The position numbers and the translations under genes were made by a program. A stretch of DNA of 64,000 nt from Micromussa lordhowensis (Eukaryota; Cnidaria; Anthozoa; Scleractinia; Lobophylliidae): positions 27,582,418 to 27,646,417 of the forward strand of contig OZ026601.1 of NCBI GenBank assembly GCA_964020085.1, read 5' to 3'. Under the pieces are notes generated by a model, which was not told the origin of the DNA, made no database searches, and worked only from the letters and a program-made list of their open reading frames with translations. How positions within the stretch are numbered: position 1 is the first letter of the stretch; each line of letters begins with the position of its first letter. Shown in pieces: positions 42,401-53,600 of the stretch.

Positions 42401-45400
42401 CGTGGGAACAACTGTGACCCGTTTTAATTCTGTATTGCGTCTAGTTTCATAATATTTCGACTTCAATTTTAATATGCATGTAATTGTCTTAGAACAGACC
42501 TTAAATGCGACACGGCACAAACGGAATGTTTTCTTACCACTTCCTTCCTGAGTCCGCAAAATGTGTGCGTCCCAGGTTGAATTGCAAAGCCGAGTTCATT
42601 GATCAGCGGTGGTTCTTCCTGGTCATGCACCATGACCTTGAACCCAGATGAGTCTCTCAGTGATCCGTAATATTGATCCTGCTGAACGCTGAGGGATAAT
42701 CTGAGAGCATAATCTACGCCTGCACGCTGGACTTTTAGAAGAGGGTGACCCTTTAAACCTGTTAAATAGGAAATAGGCCGGTTAAGGGAATTATGTCGTG
42801 GTACACATTAAGTCAACCTTTGTTCCCCTACAAACATTTACAGGTAATAGCTTGTTTTGGAAAATAAACACAAGGGACGCAATGATAAAGTCAAAGGGAG
42901 AAGAACTTATTTTGTAGTAAAGAATACTGAGACAGATTACGAACAAAGGGCGTACGAAAAAAATGAGCCAAATTGTTAAAATCCGCCAAGCTTTGGTGAG
43001 GGAGAGGTGAAAAAAATCATTTTTCAGTTGTTCTTGCCTCTCGTCTCCCATTTCGAGCTCGACACGTGAACAAGTCTTTGATTTCCATGCAAAGTTACCA
43101 TGCAAAGACATTATAGGCTTTCCTACAATACATGATAATTTGGTTTTATCAATTGAGTTGATAATGTGAATTGGCCACCGTAAAGAGATTCGAGAGCTGA
43201 CGTTTCGAGCGTTAGCCCTTCGTCGGAGTGAATCGACGAATCTATTCCGTCCAACGAAGGGCTAACGCTCGAAACGTCAGCTTTCGAATCTCTTTACGGT
43301 GGCCAATTCACATTATCAACTCAGTTGATAAAACCAAATTATCTTGTAATACTCCCACCGACGCAGCACCACCGTTTCTTTCGAAACGTAGCCCCTCTAT
43401 TTATTTTTTACAATACAGTTGATCGCAAACAACTTCAGAAAGGGTATCTTGAAAGGTGCTCTATGTAGATAGAATAATTTAGAAGACGCGATAAAATCAC
43501 ACATAGTTTAAGTGGGGAGCTAGAAGTTTGTACTTGCCCAGGAATACCCCGAGCGTCCATTTTGGGTCCTAGATTCTCTTCAAAATAGCGCGCGTTTCAC
43601 GCTTCACGTTTTGTCAGTGTCAAACTCTTTCCTCTCCGTGTAGCTGGTGGTTTCTGCTATAAACTGCTGAGGGACCAAGATGTTACATAAAACTTTGATC
43701 TACACTGTACCCACCTGAGTTGAACGTGTAACAAAGACCAAACTCAGTTATTACCGCAGTAAAATTCTCAGGCCCACACGGTTGCGATTTCCATCGACAT
43801 TTCTTGATCATGTGATCAATTCGATGCCCATGAGTCCTCACGAACTGCGCGAAATCGAAAGAGTCATCAAAGTCGAACGACGTGTCATCGAGCACATCTT
43901 CGTCGTCATCGTCGTCGGGTTTCTTCGATTCCTTTTCGCGGCGACGGCGACGAAGATAGTTGAGGAAGTTTGGGATCGGCGAACGCGCGAACAGCACTTC
44001 TTCCTTGTTGTCAATGTACTTTTGAGGTGCTAGAATCGACATGACCTGTGGATTAAGGGAAAGGCAAAAGTTAACACCAGTTAAAATGATCTTCTGCGCC
44101 TTCTTCTTATATTTTATCTCCGTTTTAACCATTCAAGCGCCAAAGGTACCTAAAAGAGCGACGCAATGAAATGCTACAGACGTCTTTTTTCTGGAGAGAG
44201 TGTCACCAAACGATCGAAAACCTTACTTGAAGGGGAACATTAACGCTCCTTCCATTTAGAGCCAAACCCTAAATTGTTTGGTCGGGACGTACACAAAGCA
44301 CAATAGACCAATTTCGCTATATTAAAATTCAGCCTAACACAATAGACCTCAGCACGAGGCTCTGGGAAATAAACCCCACAACCTCTTTAGTCATTCCCCA
44401 GAACCTCGTACTGAGGTCTATTGTTTTAGGCTGAATCTTAAATATCGAAATTGGTCTATTGTGGACGAGAAAAAAATACAGCAGCTTTCCCTGGCATTTT
44501 TCGCTGGATGGATCACAAGTGGTACCAGGACAATGTTCCCTAAGCCCACATTTCATCATGTTGGTAGTCAATGAGTTACACCTCACTCGACAATGCATTC
44601 ACTATGAGACTGGTTGTTTATTTACTATAATTACGTACACAATCAGATTTTAATAATGGTTGGGAAATCAAATCTTCCTCTTATTCTTTCTCGTTTCCTT
44701 GAACTCGTTTACTTTTTTTTGACATGGTGACTTAAGATAGAAGACACCGTGAATCAAAGAATTGATTCAGTTGCTCAAGTTCCTTTGTTGAGTCACTGAT
44801 CGATTGCATGCGGTTGGTTGTATTTTGTCTTCCCAACCGGCTATCAGTTTTACGATAGCTATTTGAATGTACCCTCGTTTATCCAAAAGAATAAAAAGTA
44901 TCTAATTCACTTTCTTAAGATCTCACTTAAAATCAAAACCAGATGGTTCTGAAAGGTTAGGAGAGGAATAAACACCATTTGCCACCACAAATCTTAGTCC
45001 ATCCTCTGTTTTTTTCTGTAATCCCCAGTCTTGACGACCCAAATCCCATTTTCCTAGTGAGAATACCGTAAATTCCAGTTTCCATTTGTGCACTGCAGTC
45101 TCCTCAAACTAGATGGTCATGAGAATATAGTCCATAATCAACTTCTCCTTTGTAATAATGTATCAAATGTTTGCAAACCGCTTGAGGGAAATTGCGTTGA
45201 ACCGTGTTTTGAGTGTTCTAGTTTCAAATTCAATACAAATATCCATGTGTAGGTAAATATAAAACATGTCTTACCTTTTCGCCAATGGTACCATTTATAA
45301 GGTAGTAAGGAAACAAGTTGAAATTACAAATCGAAACGGCGGGAAATATAATCTCGTCCAGAAACTCCACCTGCACTGTAGTGGTGATTGGGCGATCAAA

Positions 45401-45820
45401 GTATTTTTGTATACTTTTCTTACCCTGCAATACTAACATCATAACCGCAAGTATCAGGATAATGAGCCAGATAATTCGCCGAATTTTCGGCCCTTCCTCG
45501 AAAATGAAGCGGAATCCGTGAAGCGTGAGACTATGCAAGAAATCTTGCCATAACTCATAAGTTGTCGGGATTTCGTCTTCTTTGTCTTCTTCTTCTTCGT
45601 CGCTGTTAGCATCTTTGTGTTTCTTCTTTTTCGGTGACTGTTGCGGGCACGCCATGTTTGCGAAATTATGCACGTCTACGAAACCTCGCTGCAGTATTTC
45701 CAACAACGAGGTCTGTTGCGTTTTTACAACCACTAAGACTTCGTCAACGACTGTTTTGTCCGGCGTGAAATCCAAGGGATTGTTGCCCCTCGAGTTCAAA
45801 TAATCTGTTTCAATTTGCAT
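39439..45820 (-). CDS. DEG/ENaC/ASIC-family sodium channel subunit, complete, 8 exons
   Basis: This is an amiloride-sensitive-type cation channel subunit of the plasma membrane; the family forms trimers gated by protons, peptides or mechanical force. Exons: 45275-45820, 43715-44045, 42538-42758, 42185-42332, 41372-41428, 41093-41255, 40050-40141, 39439-39572; phases fit and encode 563 aa. Visible: an N-terminal cytosolic stretch with a Lys run then a Glu/Asp run, the conserved HG gating pair (101-102), TM1 (about 115-132), FPAVSICNFN (159-168), FGLCYTFNSG (about 284-293), the Cys-rich extracellular loop (exons 4-6), and TM2 starting DIGGQVGLFLGAS with the GAS selectivity-filter triplet (531-533). 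Exon 2 carries an Arg run followed by an Asp/Glu-rich stretch not typical of ASICs. The start ATG has an in-frame stop five codons upstream. Ligand and subfamily cannot be told from sequence. Confidence 0.95.
39840..39990. repeat. CAGA-rich simple sequence in a DEG/ENaC intron
   Basis: Imperfect CAGACAGA/GGCAGG-type purine-rich repeat units. No coding role. Confidence 0.55.
41452..41800 (+). mobile_element. Fold-back repeat family F, copy 3
   Basis: It starts AACAATTATTCCAAGAGCGC, has GGATATGAGATGACAGATAG, and ends with GGTATAATGGCTCATATACC and ATGATCCAGTTTTTA. It lies in a DEG/ENaC intron. Confidence 0.8.
41837..42115 (+). mobile_element. tRNA-derived SINE, family B, copy 3
   Basis: The tRNA-like head GGTGGCCTCATGGTTAGTGC with TTTAAGTCCCGGC is followed by TGCCTCTCTCCACCCAG, AACTAGCATCCCATCC and GGCCTGATGGGCCACTTGGC. 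It lies in the DEG/ENaC intron between exons 4 and 5. Confidence 0.85.
43135..43342. mobile_element. Fold-back element, about 208 bp
   Basis: ATAATTTGGTTTTATCAA at the left pairs with the right end, and TTCGAGCGTTAGCCCTTCGT pairs with ACGAAGGGCTAACGCTCGAA inside. Partial relatives lie at 46927-47030 and 62776-62835. Confidence 0.85.
44301..44461. mobile_element. Fold-back MITE, about 160 bp
   Basis: CAATAGACCAATTTCG at the left pairs with CGAAATTGGTCTATTG at the right; AATAGACCTCAG and CTGAGGTCTATT pair inside. It lies in the first DEG/ENaC intron. Confidence 0.8.
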
Positions 45821-46926
45821 CCTTAGCGATCATAATTTACTGACCGTGCCGTTGGGTAGTACGTTTCATTAGCCATTTTCTCTGTGTTCTTGAAAAATTC
45901 CCATGATCAATTTTTTCCCTCCCAGATGACGTTTAAGCACAACTTGTGTTGTTAAATATTCGGTGTCAATTCTTTGAGGAAAAACTTGCGTCCGACAATC
46001 GTCTTGCTGTCACTGAATCAATCGACGTCAAATAAATGCCGCGATGGCCAAATGAAAAACGCTGCTCTCAAAGGAAATAACTCTTCCAGATGAACCAGTT
46101 TTCGTTCATTAATGAAACTTTTTCATCAATTTGTAAGTGTCAATGCTTCACTAGAGAAACGCGAAAACAGTGTTGAGTTATTTTTCCTGAGCTTCTCTCT
46201 GACGGTGGCTTGGCACGTTGTCCCACCTGCCCTTGCTAAACAGTGCTCAATGAACCATACATGAATGGACCATGTTTCAGCTGAAACTGCTTCACGATGT
46301 ACCGTGTAATGACATAATACTGTTCTGGTACCGGTAAATTTTGTGCAAACACCGTCTTTTGAGTGAACTGAAATGTAAAGTGTGAAGTCCCCGAGGTTTT
46401 GATTTGCCGTCTTCAGTGTTGTACCCTCGTACACCCGGCACACTGAGTAGATAACCATGGTATTGTTTAAGAGTCTTAGCATTTGTATATTGCTTGGTCA
46501 TTTGTCTCGTCCTTGTATACCGCTACTTACGTTTATCTCTGCGAAACCGTATCTGATCGTAGCTCTCGTACCATTGTATGCTGGCTGCCTTCCACTTGTT
46601 CATCTTAGTTTTCGATTCATAGCCAGACGACAAATTGCATTTACTGTGACAGTCGCCTACATTGATCACTCTGTGAATTTCCTGAAGCTCTACTTGCAAA
46701 TAATATATTCTTAAAATTACGGTAGTCTTGATGATCGAAAACTCGGTGTAAATTGCGAAAAATATTACGAAAGCACTGTCGCACTGTGTCGCGACTACAG
46801 ATCTTCTCTTTAGCCGGGAAAGCTTTCTCAATGTCAAAGTACATTAAACAACGCACAAACTTTCCATACAAACATACAAACAAAGTGTGGGCGCCATGTT
46901 CGTTTAAAATTAACTCGTACCCAGGC

Positions 46927-47030
46927 TAATTTGGTTTTATCAACTGGGTTGATAATGTGAATTGTCCACCGTAAAGAGATTCGGAAGCTGACGTTTCGAG
47001 CGTTAGCCCTTCGTCCACGCCTACGTCCTA
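46927..47030 (+). mobile_element. Half copy of the 43135 fold-back element
   Basis: It shares TTTGGTTTTATCAACTGGG, CACCGTAAAGAGATTCGG and GACGTTTCGAGCGTTAGCCC with one arm of 43135-43342. The second arm is missing. Confidence 0.7.
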
Positions 47031-50000
47031 CCCCTACCCCTGCGTCCACGCCTACCCATCATCTAACACTCTCCAGTAAGTAACAGATTCGTTCCCGGGG
47101 CCTTTCGTCGTTGAGCGAAAAGTGGTCACTAGAGATAGTGTTAAGTTTACGTAGAATAAATTTCAAAAAATATGTATTAAAATTTAAAAGGAACGAAGTC
47201 GGAATGAATATATCACCAAATTCTCAATACCAGAATTTGAAGAAAGGCATCGTTGTCAGCTTTCAGGTATTTAAAACCTGGCACAGAAAGCCTTACTTCC
47301 AAAATAGCAATCCGCGGTGTTAGGTTAAAAGAGATTCTTTGATCCAAGTTTCACGGGATATCCCTTTTAAATTGCGTTGCTGTTGCAATACAAGTTCTTG
47401 AGGTTACTGTCCTTACGGAAGCTACATGTATGCGTTGGTGACGAGTGGGAAGTAATTCAGAGAAAAAAAAGCAACAATGGAAGTTTCCAAATTTAAATGA
47501 GTATTGCAAAGTGGTTTGCATTGGTTGTCTTCGTGGAAAATATTTTTCTCCCATGGCTCTCCCTAAATATGTAATGTAGTGTCAGTGATAAATTGGGGTA
47601 ATAAAACCTCGGCCTTTCAAAACAACTGAGCGCGTGAAGGAGATATATTTTTGTAATTTTCGAATTAAATTTGAATTACACAAAGAGTTAAAACGCACCC
47701 AAAGTTGTGCGCACATGTACCGAGCATTACTTTTTTATTAGCGGTTTGAAAAAAAAAATGATAAAAGAGAAAATCAGTCAGCTGCCTATAATTAAAAGCA
47801 GAATTTTGCGGCGCCCTCACACGGCAGTCTAATAAATAAGTACGGTTTCCAAAATTAAGCCATTTTAATTTTCATTATTGGGAAAGGGACGGCGTGCACA
47901 TTTGTGACGAGAAACTGTCTTCTGTACATCACAAAACCAAATGATATTGTGTTTTCGACAACTTCAAACGGTAAGGAGTCCTTGATAGTAACATTCTTCA
48001 GATATTTTTGGAATTAATTTATATGGGGAAACTATCGCGTTTTGTCCCAAACATCAATTGCCATTATTTTTTTCCAAAAGGTCATTACCAGCTATTCTTT
48101 CTTTCCTTTGAATCTCAAGATTCGCTCTCGGAAGGGGGTACTCGAATTTTAAGAGAGCTTTTGAATTTTTTGCGTTTTAATTTGTTTGCATATTTTTTTC
48201 GATAAATAGAAACTCTACTTAGAGCACAAAGACGTTAACTAAACAATTCCTACAAGGGCGTGAAAAGCCTCGAGGAAAGGGAAGATATCGTGGTTGAAGT
48301 CTCATTGGTGTTTAATACGGCTTAATATCCAGACTGGATTATCCGATTCAGTGATATGGTGAATTGAGAAAGACGAGATACTGTGGCGTACATGGTCGAG
48401 CGTGCATAAAATATGAGGTAAGTACAGCAGGATATTTCACCTGTAACCTACTTCTTCTCAAAAGATACCTTGGAATATCGCGTATGAAAGGAGTCTGACA
48501 AATCCCGTATCTTGAAAAGGTCAAACATGTTTTTTTTAAAAGATAGAAAAGAGGACGTCGTATCGACAAGACCGTCGGAAAGTCAATTGCAAAATTTTCG
48601 CTTTGACCGCGCTTCAGGAGTGTTTTCTTTTTACAGTTTTACAGTCTTACCAGTAGCGGCTACTTATGGAATTTTGGCGGTAAAATAGCGTTGCTTAATG
48701 GCTTCACAAAACGCTACTCATTTCGAAAGAAAAAAATTCAAAGCATCGATTATTTGCCTCAAAGACGCATTGCTTACGATTCGAAAAAATAAACATCATA
48801 AACATTTAAATAAAGGAGAACCAGGAGAAAAAGAAATAGTTGAAGTCCAAAATTAAAGAAGACATTTATTGGTGTATTTTTATTATGTTCAATCTATTGG
48901 CGAAAAAAGTTCAATTTAATTTTGCAGTCACATAAAACTGTTCTTTGTGATACGATCAAGAATCGTTTGGAGACGTAGCCTTTACATGCATAATTTATTT
49001 GCGAACAAAATAGGTCTTTGTTGGTTACAGGAAATATTTCAAGCACAGCATCTGCTCTGTCATTGCGGGCAAAGTGCAAGACAAACGTTAATCTATGTTT
49101 AGACAGTTAATTTTTATAAGATGCAAATATCGATAAAGAACTTCATTCCCATTTTAGAATGAAGCCGTTGTCTGGTATAAATTCAGGGAAAAATAAACGA
49201 ATCGAAGTTTTTGCGGTGAATAACACATGTAGCACATAGTCGGTTGATAGATACGGAAATGGTAATTGCACGTGAAGTCCTTTCAGGTTGGATTTACGAT
49301 ATTCTTTTGGTGCAGTAAGTGTGGCTCAAAATAGAGTGTGTTATATTATATTTATTAAAAAAGCTCTGGGGAATGAAGCTTACAAACCAATTAAAACGAG
49401 TGAGTAGGAATTTGTTGTTAGTTGTTAATGTACATGTATCGTGTATTTAACTTATTACCACGTTTGTACGGTTCTTTATTACATGACTGACAACCAATTA
49501 GGTCTTTATCTGTTTTCGCTCCCGAAAAGCTAATTGAAGGACGATTGTAATCGGTCAAACTGCAAAGTGCAAATATATAACATTTGAAAAATCAAACTTT
49601 ATTGTTCGCAAAGGGTATTTTTAATCCGCCGTATTTATTTCGCAATTGTCGCAGCCTCCCACATTGGTCGAAATACTTATTCTCGTCACTAACACCCATA
49701 CATTTCCTTTCGTATTGGCTGTGAGAATTTGATAGTGCATCACTGTTTTTACATCATTTCCACGCTGGCACCGAGCTGATGAGTTTCTCGTTTCGTCTTG
49801 TCTGTTTGTTTTACGAGGTTTTAAGAGCAACGAGAATGTAATATAAGTGTCGCGTTTGAATAAATAGTGTGTGCTACAATAAAAAAAGTATTAGTGGATT
49901 AATGGGTTTGTTTGAAAACAAAAATCACTAAATCAGATGAGACAGAGAGAGCAGTGAAGTAAGGCAATCAGACCAAAAGGTATAGTGGCATTATGATGGT

Positions 50001-53000
50001 TGATGTACATTGTAAATCTATTCCTTGTCTGAACTCTGTGGGAAATATGTAATAGCTTAAATACCGTGATCATATGTAATATTATACTTGAACATGAAAC
50101 GTTATAAATATTCGATCTTAGCAGAAAAGGTGATTAAAAAGACTAAATGCAATTAACGTCTCAACAAAACAAGAAAAGCAAGAAAGAACCTCATATCTTT
50201 GCTTTTCTTGGCAAGAAATCTTAAGTAAAACGAATAAAAACTGAGTAGACTAGAGGGCGCAAAGCCTGTTTTGATATTCACATTTTTTCCCTGCAAGTTA
50301 ATTGGATTTAATTTCGAAATAGTTTCATTCTTCTTGCCCAGCAAGTGACAATTCAATCCATCAAAATTTTCGCTATCTTATCTCTTCCTGTTTTATTTTG
50401 TTCATTCATTATTCACTTTCATTTATTTTGACAGGAAAATTCGGATAAATAGACAGATAAAAAATGCGATACCACCTCGTCCTTGGGAAATCATAAGAAA
50501 ATTTATAAGCTTTATTTAAGTTAAAAAGCTCACCGGAAGAAATAATTCCCAACTGGTATTTTTTTCCTCATGAAACTAATTTAAATTCATGGCGAGACCT
50601 TGTTAGTGTAATGGAGTTATTGTACTGTTGTTTGCCTTCAGGCAACGCGACTTGTGGCCGAAGGTGGTTATTTGATGCAAATTTCAAACTACAAGCGCCA
50701 CGCTGGGCTGAACTGGGTATATGCTAATTACGTTGTTGAAGTTTTTCATCGATTTTCGAAAAAAAGAGCTATCGAAACACCGCTTTTGCTTGGGTTTATT
50801 CCAAGGCTAAGCCTCATATCCATTTTAGAGAATTCATGCGAACTGCTATCTTCTATTGACACTGGATTTTACATTTCTGAAGTTATTCGCATCAAAACAT
50901 TCTCCCCCAAAGTTGCTGGATATCACTTAGAAATTAAAGCATTTAAATGCGTTGGGCATAGCAGCGGTATTTATTTCCGTTAACATGACCGGAGTATCGT
51001 TATGATATCCTCACTTTAAAGTTAAGACACAGAGATTCAAAGACCAGCATTTCCGCTTTACATCATTTTCCGACGACGAGCAATTAGACTTTGTTGGTTC
51101 TTCGCGTGCGCCCATTTGTTCCATGCCGTGCAAAGGCGTGTGGCGTGGCTGACTTCCAGATTAAATTCTATCTAACCAAGCTTCAGCAACTGCAAATGTG
51201 CGAAGGATGCCCAGTTCACGCCACAAAAGAGGAACCATCATCTAGTTTAAACGTTAGTTCCCCCTTTCATTTCAAGAGGGAAGCGATCCACTTGTGGGCC
51301 TGCCTCGATAGCTGGTAACCCCGGCACCTCAACTGGTGGATTTGGAAAATGATTGTCGGTGTCACATCGTCGAAGGACAATTGAAAGGAATTCGACACAA
51401 GAATATGACGCAAACATGCGTTCGAGGAGCACGCCTGTGAGTGCTGTCTATTTGTAGTTTTTCCACGTGAATCATCTAGACAAAAATCGGCCGCAAAATT
51501 GATTTTGAATTTTGGGCTTTAGCTTTATTCCGTAGATTAACGGCTTAGTTATTGGACATTTCCACAACTAGCTTGCCAATGTTATGGTTATGCTTAATGG
51601 CATGTTTTTTGACATGAGATTTTTTCATGTTCTGGACGGCTGTTTGTTATTGGAAAGGCAAAAATTTAACGACGCAAATATGTGGATATCATGCCTTTCG
51701 ATTCGGCTTGTCGTGGATCAATAACATAATGCCGAATCTGATTCTTAACAATTGTCAGCGATGTGCTGCCAATACGAGATAAAGTACTTGAGCTAAGGAT
51801 GTTCCTAAATATGAAGATAAATCGTATGTGCCCCCTTATGACAATAAGTTGATAGCATGGTTAAAGAACTACACTGATATTTAGCACGATGCATTGTGCT
51901 TCAATTGACATACCAGTGGGGTGTTGGTGGTACAAGGGTGTTAGATGTTAGCTGTCTGACGATCAATCATCCTTTATGTAATGAAAGCACATTTATTATC
52001 TTTTTTGTTCACACAACAACTATATCTAAAAAATGCATAAGAAAAGAACTAAAAGGTATTAAGTAGTTATGAGTAAGCTTAAATGTTAAAATAACTACTA
52101 TATTACGCTAATCATTAATTGCACAAATTAATTGATAATCACATTGTGAATTAATTTTTATTCATTTTGTGCTTCATATTCGCCTTCCTTATTACTAAAT
52201 CGCTGCTTCTAATGTGTTTTGTAACAAACAGTAAGGCGCGATTGTTTAGCAGATCCTTGGCCATATGGGTCTGTCCTTGATTGTCGACTTATCGCATGCT
52301 CGGTCGTTTTGCGTTTAAAACGGTGATATTTCATTTTAAACAGTTATTTGAAGATGTCTCTTGACAAATAAAAATCACAGGCTGTCACTTATGTCTCATG
52401 CAATGTCAGCTGAGATTCAAATTAGAGAGAAGACGAACTTTTTCTCGCTTATCTTTCTTTCATCCAGACACTAAACGGCAAGCCAAGTTATATGTTAACA
52501 GAATATTAAGTCAGATACAACTGTTTTCGATCAAAAGGTTGCTTGCTGGTTGCTAATTTACCAATTTATCATGACAATTCAGATGTGAAGAGTTGCTTGT
52601 TGACCATACAAAGCTGTTGTATTTTTTGCTTTATGTTACCAAGATGTACGTCACAAGATATGACGGAAAACCGCTACAAGGGATCGTGGTGAAAGCCAAA
52701 TTAGCAATTTACCCGAGAATGCAGTTTGTCCTCCTACTTCTTTTGTGTACTCTCTAGAGCAGTTGTTTTACATCCAGTAGGATACTCGACTTGATTCATT
52801 GATATTAGACGATGGAAACCGTAGCAGACTACTGTGTTCTTGAAATACCCTATTTTACAGCAAAATATTAATGCGAAGTCCTAACTCGAGCTTCAAGAAG
52901 AACGATTGCATAAGTTGAAAGCGTGATTGTGTTTTTGTTCTCTCTTGGACAATGAAAAAACCACAGGACGATCCATTAAATAGACGCGGTCTTTCGTTTG

Positions 53001-53530
53001 CATTATATTGTTTCTTCAGACGTCAAAGAAAAAATTGCGATGTAAACTGAATTTTAAAGACGTCTTCTAGCAGCCGATTCTTTTATCAGTGATACCATTT
53101 AGTAAGGCTATGTAACTGCTTATTCTTTAATTAGCTGTCTTGAAATTGCCACCAGTCCTGTGGTTCTTTACAGACAACCTAATTATTTAGTATCATACAC
53201 CTGTTTAAACGGATTAAACAATTCTTGATCGTATTTACCTAACAATATCTTTATTGCTGACGGGTAGGGTAGTGTGTATTAGTTTGCCCGGGAAGGTTTA
53301 GCTTGCTAGAATTTAGGACAGTCCTTTTGCGTTTCCTTGCACCCAGTTCAAAGCTTGGTTGATTTTTATTTGACATGGCACGGTTGTTCGATACCCGCAG
53401 TTTGGTTTTGTTGTGAATATTTAACCTAGGGAATTCAAAAACCAATTTTTTTCCACTTCTCTCACATCATCTTTTTGTTCCATAGAAACGGCACTGGACC
53501 TCAACTGGATCCTTAAAGCTCGATGTAGAG

Positions 53531-53538
53531 TATATAAG
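53531..53538 (+). promoter_or_regulatory. TATA box of the ionotropic glutamate receptor gene
   Basis: TATATAAG lies 63 bases before the ATG at 53601. An initiator-like TCAGTTT follows about 10 bases later. Transcription would then start near 53560, giving a short 5' leader. Confidence 0.6.
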
Positions 53539-53600
53539 CGCATCAGTTTCGAGAGCATATTGCAGGATTTAAAGTTGATGTCTTAAAACAAGGAAAAGAC

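Larger units (their letters stand above)
45821..53600. other. Divergent intergenic region between DEG/ENaC and glutamate receptor genes
   Basis: 7.8 kb of AT-rich DNA. It should hold both promoters; only the glutamate receptor TATA box is clear. A partial fold-back lies at 46927-47030. ORFs at 46126-46837, 50654-50983 and 51091-51318 resemble nothing I know and have no exon context. I see no RNA gene. Confidence 0.55.

Noticed and set aside
50654..50983. 109-aa ORF preceded by an acceptor-like site; EGGYL recalls the glutamate receptor
   Set aside because: Only a few residues match, there is no donor or partner exon, and the rest resembles nothing known to me.
51091..51318. 75-aa ORF with Cys residues
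   Set aside because: No family motif and no splice context.
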